Positions 55,428 through 63,023 of a stretch of 64,000 nt of DNA are shown here, piece after piece; the stretch's first letter is position 1, and every line of letters begins with the position of its first letter. Made by a program: the position numbers and the translations under genes. A model generated the notes under the pieces. It was not told the DNA's origin, searched no databases, and saw only the letters and a program-made list of their open reading frames with translations. Origin of the DNA: Marisediminitalea lipolytica (GTDB lineage Bacteria; Pseudomonadota; Gammaproteobacteria; Enterobacterales; Alteromonadaceae). The stretch spans positions 62,001 to 126,000 of the forward strand of contig NZ_MJIC01000010.1 in the NCBI RefSeq assembly GCF_001758465.1, written 5' to 3'.

Positions 55428-55451
55428 TTATTTTCGCTTTGACAGATTGAT

Positions 55452-55485
55452 AATAAAGCAAGCTAACGAGCTTGCTTTATTGTTT
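55452..55485 (+). terminator. Terminator after the MCP gene
   Basis: A 13-bp perfect stem (AATAAAGCAAGCT and its complement AGCTTGCTTTATT) with loop AACG is followed by TGTTTTC. It lies 24 bases after the stop. Confidence 0.87.
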
Positions 55486-55579
55486 TCAGGGAGTGGGAAA
55501 TTGTCTCATATTCAGCTTAAAGTTAGTTTAAGGATGTTACCTTAGCAAAAATACTACCGGTATTATCATGGAGCAGAAT

Positions 55580-57250
55580 ATGGCAAGAACAATAAGCTTA
55601 GGCCGCACGGCGATGGTGCTGAGTATCACTATGGCTTTGGTTAACTGTACGTCCGGCCCATCAGAAGAAGAGATTGCGGCAGAGCAGGTTGCCAGAAATC
55701 AGGTCGAAGCAGAGCAACTTCAAGTCACCGCAACTAAACGTGAGCGCAAAATTATGGCTGATGCAGTGATGCCACTAAGCCTGGTTTCTGCGGTCAGCGA
55801 GCCAATGCCCGCTCCGCCTCAATCGCAATACAGTGATAAATTCGAATCCTTTGAAATTAACAGCGTAAAGCAAGTATCAGAAGAACCGGTGTCGACTTTT
55901 TCCGCTGATGTTGATACCGCCTCCTACAGTTTTGTCCGTAAACAGCTAAAGCGGGGTTATTTACCAGACAAAGAGGCTGTTCGACTGGAAGAGATGATTA
56001 ACTATTTTGATTATGACTACCCGCTGCCACAAAGTGCAGAGCAGCCATTTCTGGCCAGTGTGGTAGTGCATGACTCGCCCTGGGCAGAGCATCGCAAGCT
56101 TGTTCATATCGGGCTTCAGGGTTATGAGCTGGCCCAAACAGAGCAACCCGACAGTAACCTGGTCTTTTTGCTGGACGTGTCGGGATCGATGAACGCGCCG
56201 GACAAGCTGCCACTGGTCAGGCAATCCATTAAGTTGCTGCTGAAAACGCTAAAACCTACGGATACTGTTTCTATTGTTGTTTATGCTGGTGCTGCCGGTA
56301 CGGTGCTTGAACCTACCGAAGTGAAAGAGTCTGCCAGGGTGATTGAAGCGCTGGATAAACTTCAGGCTGGTGGTTCAACGGCCGGTGGACAAGGTTTGCA
56401 GTTGGCTTATCAGCTCGCCGAAAGTCACTTCAACAGCGAAGGAGTAAACCGCATTATTCTGGCTACAGATGGTGATTTTAATGTGGGTATTTCTGATCGT
56501 GAGCAGCTCAAGGATTACGTTGAACGTAAACGGGAGAGCGGCGTTTATCTTTCTGTCATCGGCTTTGGCCGGGGAAATTATAACGATGCCTTGATGCAAG
56601 CCCTGGCGCAAAATGGCAACGGCATCGCGGCTTACATAGATACCCTGGCAGAAGCGCAGAAAATCTTTGTAGAGGAAGCCACCTCATCGCTGTTTCCCAT
56701 TGCCAAAGATTTGAAAATTCAGATGGAATTTAATCCTGCGGTGGTGCGGGAGTATCGTTTGCTGGGCTATGAAACCCGTGCATTAAAACAAGAGGATTTT
56801 AACAACGACAACGTTGATGCTGGCGATATTGGTTCTGGTCATGCGGTAACGGCGATTTATGAAGTGACTTTGGCAGGTGAACCTGGTGCGTTTATCGATG
56901 AATCTCGCTATGCGGGTAAAGCCGAGGGCACCACGGCCCGCTTAAGCGATGAGCTGGGTTTTTTGAAAATCCGCTATAAATTACCAGAGCAAGAGACTTC
57001 CCGTTTGCAGGAGCAACCGGTATTGCTGCATAGCCACACAGACAGTACATTGCTGCAGGAAGTGAACTTTGCCACGGCGGTTGCCGGGTTCGGCCAGTTA
57101 CTCAAAGACGGTAAATATACCGGCAGTTGGTCCATGGACGATGCCTTTGAACTCGCTCTTAAAAACAAAGGGCAGGATTTTTATGGTTATCGCAGCGAGT
57201 TCACGCAGTTAATACGCCAGGCGAAAACAGCCGAAAAGGCCGAGTTTTAA
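55580..57250 (+). CDS. VWA-domain protein (YfbK-like)
   Basis: The 556-residue protein has an N-terminal signal sequence, a YfbK-type N-terminal region, a von Willebrand factor A domain with the metal motif DVSGSMN (Asp199, Ser201, Ser203), and a C-terminal DUF3520-like part ending with FYGYRSEF. The start at 55580 has GGAG 6 bases upstream. An in-frame ATG at 55568 is also possible. A cysteine after ALVN could be a lipid site, but Asn just before it is unusual for a lipobox. Its function is unknown; it is probably a surface or periplasmic adhesion-type protein. Confidence 0.85.
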   Translation: MARTISLGRTAMVLSITMALVNCTSGPSEEEIAAEQVARNQVEAEQLQVTATKRERKIMADAVMPLSLVSAVSEPMPAPPQSQYSDKFESFEINSVKQVSEEPVSTFSADVDTASYSFVRKQLKRGYLPDKEAVRLEEMINYFDYDYPLPQSAEQPFLASVVVHDSPWAEHRKLVHIGLQGYELAQTEQPDSNLVFLLDVSGSMNAPDKLPLVRQSIKLLLKTLKPTDTVSIVVYAGAAGTVLEPTEVKESARVIEALDKLQAGGSTAGGQGLQLAYQLAESHFNSEGVNRIILATDGDFNVGISDREQLKDYVERKRESGVYLSVIGFGRGNYNDALMQALAQNGNGIAAYIDTLAEAQKIFVEEATSSLFPIAKDLKIQMEFNPAVVREYRLLGYETRALKQEDFNNDNVDAGDIGSGHAVTAIYEVTLAGEPGAFIDESRYAGKAEGTTARLSDELGFLKIRYKLPEQETSRLQEQPVLLHSHTDSTLLQEVNFATAVAGFGQLLKDGKYTGSWSMDDAFELALKNKGQDFYGYRSEFTQLIRQAKTAEKAEF

Positions 57251-57274
57251 AGCCGCGTTTTGGCGCATAAATGG

Positions 57275-57302
57275 CGGACGCCGGTTTAAAAATTGGCGTC
57301 CG
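57275..57302. terminator. Possible shared terminator between converging genes
   Basis: CGGACGCC (57275-57282) pairs with GGCGTCCG (57295-57302) around a 12-base loop. The hairpin lies between the VWA gene and the cupin gene and includes the last codons of the latter. T runs are short on both strands, so efficiency is uncertain. Confidence 0.4.
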
Positions 57303-58131
57303 GTTTATACTGCGAAGTACGCTCCATCCAGTCTGGCAGGATAGGCTCGTAAGCCTGATTGTAATTAAAGCCGTATTGTTTATCTGTCCAGATATTCACA
57401 TGCTCACCTTCCACAAACCTAATTAACGACAAACTGCCACCGCGGGTACCAAAGGGCCCGTGAGGAATATGCGGCGGACGCCAGAAGTAGGCACCGGGGT
57501 ACATGGTACCCACATGGCCGGTTAAGTCGCCATGCAGCTGATAAGCTTCTTCCGGGGTAGGATGAGACTCTCTGGCGCCATGAAAATTAATCGGGTGCGA
57601 CTGCGGCGAGGTCATAAATAAAAAGGTTCGCTGGCCGGTTACCGGATCAATACGCAGGTTTTTGCGCGCAAAACCCAGATGGGTAAGGTGCAGCTCGTGC
57701 ATGCTGGTATCCCAGGACATGCGGTAGGTATCCAGACAAGGAATGGCTTCCCGGCCTTTCGCCCGGGCTGCGGCACCTTCAGGATCCTCTGCAAAAGGTG
57801 CAGGCTGATGATCGAAAAAGCGCAAAATCACGGTTTCTTCCGGGACATAAAATTTACTGCGCTCATAGCCCGCCGGAAAAAAGCCATAACAGCCTGGGGA
57901 ATAACCAAAATGATTCAGGAAAAAGCAGCCTTGTAACACGTAAAATTCTTCGTTACAGGTTAATGCATGCGGCGTGTGGCAATGATAACCAGGTTCATAT
58001 CGTTGCAACTGCGTTCTGGCGCCCGTTTCGTTGTCGATGCTCAGAAGTTTACGCTGGGCTTCAGGAAAACACTCATCACTGGTCCAGCTTAGTTCCTGAG
58101 CCTGGATAAACTCAACGTAATCTCTTGCCAT
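57286..58131 (-). CDS. Cupin-domain protein
   Basis: The roughly 281-residue protein has a cupin metal motif in its N-terminal part (YHCHTPHALTCNEEFYVLQG) and a second cupin-like half with YPGAYFWRPPHIPHGPF. It may bind iron or another metal. No substrate is evident. The start is uncertain: ATG 58131 (MARDYVEF, GGGA about 10 bases upstream) is slightly preferred to ATG 58146, which has no ribosome site. A Fur-like sequence lies upstream at 58212. It converges on the VWA gene. Confidence 0.75.
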   Translation of the reverse strand: MARDYVEFIQAQELSWTSDECFPEAQRKLLSIDNETGARTQLQRYEPGYHCHTPHALTCNEEFYVLQGCFFLNHFGYSPGCYGFFPAGYERSKFYVPEETVILRFFDHQPAPFAEDPEGAAARAKGREAIPCLDTYRMSWDTSMHELHLTHLGFARKNLRIDPVTGQRTFLFMTSPQSHPINFHGARESHPTPEEAYQLHGDLTGHVGTMYPGAYFWRPPHIPHGPFGTRGGSLSLIRFVEGEHVNIWTDKQYGFNYNQAYEPILPDWMERTSQYKPDANF

Positions 58132-58211
58132 AACTTCATTTCCCATCGGCTTTTTACAAAGTCCTCACTTTGCCGGGTTGAGAGAAATTGGCATTGCGCT
58201 ATGTCAAAAGT

Positions 58212-58230
58212 CATAATGATAATTCATTGT
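58212..58230 (-). promoter_or_regulatory. Fur-box-like sequence
   Basis: CATAATGATAATTCATTGT resembles the Fur consensus GATAATGATAATCATTATC: 11 of the first 12 positions agree, then one inserted base before CATT. It lies 66-81 bases upstream of the candidate cupin starts on the minus strand. A/T-rich chance matches are possible. Confidence 0.32.
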
Positions 58231-58255
58231 TGTTTTTGAGTGGCGGGCGACTTAG

Positions 58256-58597
58256 CTACACCGGACTGATTTTACCCAGTTTTTCCAGTCTGGCTTTAAT
58301 CGAGCCGGAGGTGCGGTGATGTTGTTTGGCTAATTCTGCGAGTGAAGTACCTTCATCAAACAGGCGAATAAGTTGCTCGTCTTCCGACAAGTCCCAGGCT
58401 TTCCCCGCATTTTCAGGCAATGCTCTTTTACGCTTCTCGTAGGCCAATGATTTTTCCAGCGCACTATGAGCAGCGTAAAGCGCCCGGATAACAGCCGGTT
58501 GATTAAAGCAGCTGTCCTGATGAAGCATTTCACCTGAGACCGGATCGATGCCCTGCGATAAAGCGTGGATTAGTGTTTTGGCCTGTGCAATGTCCAT
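58256..58597 (-). CDS. Small protein with C-terminal helix-turn-helix
   Basis: The 113-residue protein has an N-terminal helical region with the phrase GIDPVSGEML and a C-terminal helix-turn-helix-like region (LSEDEQLIRLFDEGTSLAEL followed by AKQHHRTSGSIKARLEKLG) similar to SANT/HTH modules found in many small bacterial proteins. The start at 58597 (AGAGG about 9 bases upstream) is preferred to an ORF beginning at 58630. Its role is unknown; DNA binding is plausible. Confidence 0.75.
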   Translation of the reverse strand: MDIAQAKTLIHALSQGIDPVSGEMLHQDSCFNQPAVIRALYAAHSALEKSLAYEKRKRALPENAGKAWDLSEDEQLIRLFDEGTSLAELAKQHHRTSGSIKARLEKLGKISPV

Positions 58598-58816
58598 AGT
58601 GTTTTCCTCTGCGTTGCTGGCGATAATCACGGCATATCCTGCACGCTGATGTCACGTGTTTACCCTGATAGCTTCATGTTAATCTCAGAAGATAAAGGGA
58701 CAACTGTACTTTTTGCGCGTTTTCACCGCTATTAGCAGAGAGTCTGTGTCGTTTCGCTAGCAAGCTTCATGGTATTTGTTCATAATTCCTGTCGAATAAT
58801 TCTTGTAGTTACCCCC

Positions 58817-59719
58817 ATGCTAAAAAAATCCATTATTGCTTCTGTTTGTCTGGCGACTCTGATTGCAGGCGGCTTTACGCTAAAAGCCGTTTACGACCTT
58901 TACAGTAAAAAGCGCACTAGCGTTGATCCGCAGCTTAAAGAAATTTCTGGTATTGAGTTTGATAAAAAAGGGCGTCTATGGGCTATCAATGACAGTGGTG
59001 ATGATCCTGTGCTGTATCAAATGGAACGAGATGGCTCCATTACCCGCAAAGTCACCGTATCGAACGCGAAAAATATTGATTGGGAGGACATGACTCAGGA
59101 TGCTTTTGGGCATTTTTTTCTGGGGGATTTTGGTAACAATGACCAAAACCGAAAATGGCTGACGATTTATAAAATTGAAAATCCTATCGACATAAAAACT
59201 GAGACCACCGAAGCAGAGATTATCAAGTTTACCTATCCGCAAATGGATGGTTCACCGATAGCGCCTGAACAGCGAAATTTTGATTTGGAAGCTTTTGTTG
59301 AGTTTAATCACAACCTGTATTTGTTTACCAAAAATCGTACAGAGCCCTTTGACGGTATAACCAATCTCTACAAAATAGGTGACTACGCGGCCAACTTTGA
59401 CGCCGAATTACTCGGCTCGTTCAAAACCTGCACGACGCTGGAAAAACTGTGTTGGGTGACTTCAGCCGCACTCAGCCCCGACCGAAAAATGCTGGTGCTG
59501 CTTGATTCCACCAGTTTGTGGTTGTTTGAAAATTTTCCGGCAGATAATTTTTTTGCGGGCGAGGTCTCCCGAATTGACCTTGGGATCGTAACGCAAAAAG
59601 AAGCCGTCACCTTTTACGACAGCAATACCATTGTTTTTACCGACGAAGAATTTAACGGTATTGGCGGCAATGCTTATGTCATTAAACTGGATGAAGTGAC
59701 AAAAATTAAAGTCAGGTAG
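58817..59719 (+). CDS. Exported or membrane-anchored protein of unknown function
   Basis: I do not recognise this 300-residue protein. It starts with a hydrophobic helix (about residues 6-24) that could be a signal anchor. A beta-rich region follows with repeating blades (ISGIEFDKKGRLWAINDSGD, FGHFFLGDFGNNDQNRK, NFDLEAFVEFNHNLYLFTK, KEAVTFYDSNTIVFTDEEF), suggesting a beta-propeller fold. ATG 58817 is chosen because the hydrophobic segment begins there; an earlier in-frame start at 58769 is possible. It stands alone with no operon partner. Confidence 0.72.
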   Translation: MLKKSIIASVCLATLIAGGFTLKAVYDLYSKKRTSVDPQLKEISGIEFDKKGRLWAINDSGDDPVLYQMERDGSITRKVTVSNAKNIDWEDMTQDAFGHFFLGDFGNNDQNRKWLTIYKIENPIDIKTETTEAEIIKFTYPQMDGSPIAPEQRNFDLEAFVEFNHNLYLFTKNRTEPFDGITNLYKIGDYAANFDAELLGSFKTCTTLEKLCWVTSAALSPDRKMLVLLDSTSLWLFENFPADNFFAGEVSRIDLGIVTQKEAVTFYDSNTIVFTDEEFNGIGGNAYVIKLDEVTKIKVR

Positions 59720-59803
59720 AGGCGGCTATTCGGTTATAAAATTTGTGGCAGCGGGCAGGATTGTAACTGAGTTTTGATTGGTGAAATGGTGCCAGGAGAG
59801 ATA

Positions 59804-59829
59804 CAGACCTGCAAAGCAATGCAGGTCTG
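59804..59829. terminator. Hairpin between converging genes
   Basis: CAGACCTGC (59804-59812) pairs perfectly with GCAGGTCTG (59821-59829), with an 8-base loop. The flanks are A/T-rich but lack a clean T run. It lies between converging genes and may end one or both transcripts. Confidence 0.42.
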
Positions 59830-59843
59830 ATTTAATAATTAAC

Positions 59844-60617
59844 TTACTTAACTTTGTTTCTTCTGAAACCTAAAGCCATCAGGCCTAATCCCAGCAGTGC
59901 CAGGTGATTTGGCGAAGATACTTCAGATGGTTCTACGCTTTGTAACACGGCGCTGGTGGTAAAGTTAAAGTTAGAGCCCACTGTTTGTCTTTCTGCATGG
60001 AAAATGTCCAGGCTGTAAGTGTTACCAGTAGTCAGACCCAGGGTATCCAGGTTAACTGAGCTTGACAGAGCTGCGTGAATACCACCCAAATCGATAGCTA
60101 ACTCGTTGTTGATAAATACCCATACATCGTCGTCGCCGGTAAAAGAAAAGGTTTCGCCGCCAGTATAGGTAAACTGAGAGTGAATTTCGGTAGTGAAGTG
60201 GTAGTTTTGGCTAAATCCTTCATTGCCAAAACCTTGTCCATTGATTGGGAAATAGGCGCTGTTTGAGTATTGAAAAATGCCACTGCCAGCAAAAGTTTCA
60301 TTTGCAGTGAGCGTAGTACTGAAAGTGTAATTAACACCTGCAGTGTCGTTATACCACTGGTTGAAGTTAGCAGAGTTCGACATAGAGTGAGAATTATCTG
60401 CGTAAATACCGCTATAAACAGGCTTGCCGTCGGCGCCAAGAGTGCTGTTAACTAAACCTGTAAAAGCACCCATTCCACCCACCGCGCCTTGAAAATCATT
60501 ATGGCTTGCGCTGAAATCGCGGATAGTGGCGTTAAGCTCGATAAAGGCCGCTGATACGTTAGTGCTAACCAGCAGAGAACCAAGTAACGCTGAGGCTAAG
60601 ATATATGATTTTTTCAT
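59844..60617 (-). CDS. PEP-CTERM-type fibro-slime domain protein
   Basis: The 257-residue protein has a signal peptide (cleavage near VSAAF, about residues 20-23) and a fibro-slime/PA14-like domain with [20 protein letters not shown]. Its C-terminal sorting signal is a hydrophobic helix and a basic tail ([17 protein letters not shown]). The usual Pro-Glu-Pro before the helix reads SSPN, a degenerate form. Such proteins are handled by exosortase and released to the envelope or biofilm matrix. The start at 60617 (AGGA upstream) is preferred. It has its own sigma-54 promoter. Confidence 0.88.
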   Translation of the reverse strand: MKKSYILASALLGSLLVSTNVSAAFIELNATIRDFSASHNDFQGAVGGMGAFTGLVNSTLGADGKPVYSGIYADNSHSMSNSANFNQWYNDTAGVNYTFSTTLTANETFAGSGIFQYSNSAYFPINGQGFGNEGFSQNYHFTTEIHSQFTYTGGETFSFTGDDDVWVFINNELAIDLGGIHAALSSSVNLDTLGLTTGNTYSLDIFHAERQTVGSNFNFTTSAVLQSVEPSEVSSPNHLALLGLGLMALGFRRNKVK

Positions 60618-60668
60618 AACTGCATCCTGTTTGATAATAGTAAATATGAAAATTGCTTTTCCCAATTT

Positions 60669-60684
60669 AGCATTAGTTGTGCCA
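60669..60684 (-). promoter_or_regulatory. Sigma-54 promoter for the PEP-CTERM gene
   Basis: On the minus strand TGGCACA-ACTA-ATGCT has GG and GC exactly 10 bases apart, near the consensus TGGCACG-N4-TTGCW. It lies 52 bases upstream of the start codon. PEP-CTERM/exosortase systems often encode PrsK/PrsR, in which PrsR is a sigma-54 activator, so this fits the known regulation. Confidence 0.82.
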
Positions 60685-60745
60685 ATATTAATATTCCTTG
60701 AAAATCATATGTTTAATTTTATTCGAGTAAGTGCTTCTGAAACTT

Positions 60746-60795
60746 GTGTAAATAATTTCGACACAGCTTATGTGTGGTGTAAATAAATTTGACAG
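60746..60795 (-). repeat. Twin 19-bp dyads, candidate activator sites
   Basis: Two 19-bp elements at 60746-60764 (GTGTAAATAATTTCGACAC) and 60777-60795 (GTGTAAATAAATTTGACAG) are 16/19 identical and 31 bp apart, three DNA turns. The first is a near-palindrome with GTGT and ACAC ends. They lie roughly 90-135 bases upstream of the expected transcription start of the sigma-54 promoter, the usual location for enhancer-binding proteins. Confidence 0.62.
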
Positions 60796-60887
60796 GTAAT
60801 GGCGCTTAATCGCAGGGCTATAATTCCAGGCGATGATTGCTTTTGCTTAAAAGGATAGGGGACTTCTGCGTTTTACTATTAAATAAG
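60796..60887. other. Remainder of a 328-base non-coding gap
   Basis: Between the PEP-CTERM gene and the M13 peptidase gene the sequence holds the sigma-54 promoter, the twin dyads and the terminator at 60888. In this remaining stretch I see no ORF, RNA gene or repeat. Confidence 0.5.
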
Positions 60888-60920
60888 AAAAATCCGATGG
60901 CCTTAGCACATCGGATTTTT
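60888..60920 (-). terminator. Terminator after the M13 peptidase gene
   Basis: AAAAATCCGATG (60888-60899) and CATCGGATTTTT (60909-60920) form a perfect 12-bp stem with a 9-base loop. Read on the minus strand it ends in a T run, 26 bases after the peptidase stop. The T run on the plus strand means it may act in both directions. Confidence 0.88.
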
Positions 60921-60945
60921 TATAGAGTCATCTACTTTATTGCCG

Positions 60946-63021
60946 TTACCAAATCTTAACACGGTCTTCCGGTGCCAGGTAAAGTGCATCACCCGGTTGT
61001 ACGTTAAACGCTTCATACCACGCGTCGTGGTTACGTGGTGCCAGCGCACGGTAGCGACCAGGAGAGTGGGTACCGGCACGCAGCTGATTAAGCATACTTT
61101 GCTCGGTACGTTTTTCTTTCCATACCTGAGCCCACGCCAGGAAGAAACGCTGATCGCCGGTCAGGCCGTCGATAACCGGGGCTTCTTTGCCTTTCAGGCT
61201 AAGCTTGTAGGCATGGTAGGCCATAGACAAGCCGCCTACATCACCAATGTTTTCGCCTAAGCTGTTACGGCCGTTAACAAAATTGCCTTCGATAGGCTCA
61301 TAGGCACTGTACTGTTCGGCCAGCATATCGGTTTTTGCTTCAAAGGCAGCGCGGTCTTCATCAGTCCACCAGTTTTGTTGAATACCTTTAGCATCTGATT
61401 TAGAGCCCTGGTCGTCGAACCCGTGACCCATTTCGTGGCCGATGACTGCGCCGATAGCACCGTAGTTAACTGCCGGGTCAGCGTTTGGATCGAAAAACGG
61501 GGGTTGCAGAATGGCAGCCGGGAACACGATTTCGTTAAACGAGGAATTGTAGTAGGCATTCACCGTTTGCGGTGTCATTCCCCAACGTTCACGATTGGTT
61601 GGCTCTAATTCTTCCTCGATTTCTTTAGCGTGGAAGAACTCCGCGATATTCCGCTCGTTAGTCAGCAGATCTTTATCGGTGATTTGTAACCCTGCAAATG
61701 AAATCCACTCGTCCGGGTAACCAATTTTAGGATTGAATGCGGCCAGTTTTGCCTTGGCATTCACTTTGGTTTCTGCACCCATCCAATCCAGGTTATCAAT
61801 GCGCTCGCCCAGCGCGGCCCGCAGGTTTTCTACCAGCTCTGCCATTTGCGTTTTGGAGCTTTCCGGGAAGAATCTGTCAACATAACTCTTGCCGATAGCA
61901 AAGCCCAGGGATTCGGTGCCAGACATAGCACTCAGGGCTCGCTTCCAGCGTGGACGAGGCTCTTGCTGACCGCTTAAGGTTTTGCCGTAAAAATCAAAGT
62001 TAGCCATATAGATGTCGTCAGACAGCAGAGAGGCGTTGTTTGAAATGGTGTGGTAGGTCAGATACGTTTTCCAGTCTGCCAGCGGCGTGTCGTTAATGAT
62101 CTCAATAACACCCTTAACCGGTTCTGGCTGAGAAATGTTTAATTCAGGGGCTTTAAAGCCCATGGCGTCTAACCAGGTGTTCCAGTTAAAGTCCGGGTAA
62201 ACATCAGCCAGGGCGCTGCGCTCAATCTGATTCAGGGTTAAATCGCGGTCACGACGTTTTTCACGCGGCCACTGAACTTCAGCAATTTTGGTTTCCAGCG
62301 CCAAAATGGTTTGCGCTTTTTCAGCACTGTTCTCAACGCCAGCAAAGTCCAGCATTTGCGCAATATGTTTTACGTAGGCTTCACGGATAGACACAAACCG
62401 CTCAGAATCGTTCAGGTAGTAATCACGGTCCGGCAGACCTAAACCACCAACGCCTACACTTAGTTGATATTCGTTAGGATCCAGTCGGTTGTACCACAAA
62501 CCAGCGTAGAGTGGTGACGAACTGCCATTCAGCCAGCTTTGGCCAAAGAAGTTGGTCAGTTCCTGTACCGAGGATAAGCTGTCGATGTCAGCTAATGTTG
62601 GATTAATTGGCGTGATACCTTTGGCATTAATGGTGTCGGTATCCATGTAAGCTTTGTAGTAGTCATGCACTAACTGCTCTTCAGCGGTTAAGTTGTCTGA
62701 CGCCATAATGTCATCGATAATTTGTTTTACCTGTTCTTCACTGCGATCGGCCAGTGCATTAAAAGCACCGAAGCGGGTTTTGTCAGCAGGCAGTTCGTAG
62801 GTGTTATACCAGGTGCCACTGGCGTACATAAAAAAATCATCGCCGGGCTTTACGCTTTCATCACGAGCGGTTAAATCAACACCAAAACTACCAATTTCGG
62901 CTTTGGCGGCAGGGGCTGTTTCGGTTTGTTGGGGAGTCGCCTGAGATGTTGTTTCTGGTTTTGAACAGGCTGTAAGCGCTAGTGATGCAGCAATGGTTGC
63001 TGCGAGTAATGTGTACTTCAT
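60946..63021 (-). CDS. M13-family zinc metallopeptidase lipoprotein (PepO/neprilysin-like)
   Basis: The 691-residue protein starts with a lipoprotein signal peptide (MKYTLLAATIAASLALTAC; lipid at Cys19). It has the M13 N-terminal domain and the zinc motif HEMGH (529-533) with the third ligand Glu590 in ENIGDVGG, plus the family ending PEDRVKIW. It should degrade peptides at the envelope. The GNAT-like gene lies 2 bases upstream on the same strand, so both form an operon that ends at the terminator at 60888. Confidence 0.94.
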   Translation of the reverse strand: MKYTLLAATIAASLALTACSKPETTSQATPQQTETAPAAKAEIGSFGVDLTARDESVKPGDDFFMYASGTWYNTYELPADKTRFGAFNALADRSEEQVKQIIDDIMASDNLTAEEQLVHDYYKAYMDTDTINAKGITPINPTLADIDSLSSVQELTNFFGQSWLNGSSSPLYAGLWYNRLDPNEYQLSVGVGGLGLPDRDYYLNDSERFVSIREAYVKHIAQMLDFAGVENSAEKAQTILALETKIAEVQWPREKRRDRDLTLNQIERSALADVYPDFNWNTWLDAMGFKAPELNISQPEPVKGVIEIINDTPLADWKTYLTYHTISNNASLLSDDIYMANFDFYGKTLSGQQEPRPRWKRALSAMSGTESLGFAIGKSYVDRFFPESSKTQMAELVENLRAALGERIDNLDWMGAETKVNAKAKLAAFNPKIGYPDEWISFAGLQITDKDLLTNERNIAEFFHAKEIEEELEPTNRERWGMTPQTVNAYYNSSFNEIVFPAAILQPPFFDPNADPAVNYGAIGAVIGHEMGHGFDDQGSKSDAKGIQQNWWTDEDRAAFEAKTDMLAEQYSAYEPIEGNFVNGRNSLGENIGDVGGLSMAYHAYKLSLKGKEAPVIDGLTGDQRFFLAWAQVWKEKRTEQSMLNQLRAGTHSPGRYRALAPRNHDAWYEAFNVQPGDALYLAPEDRVKIW

Positions 63022-63023
63022 TT

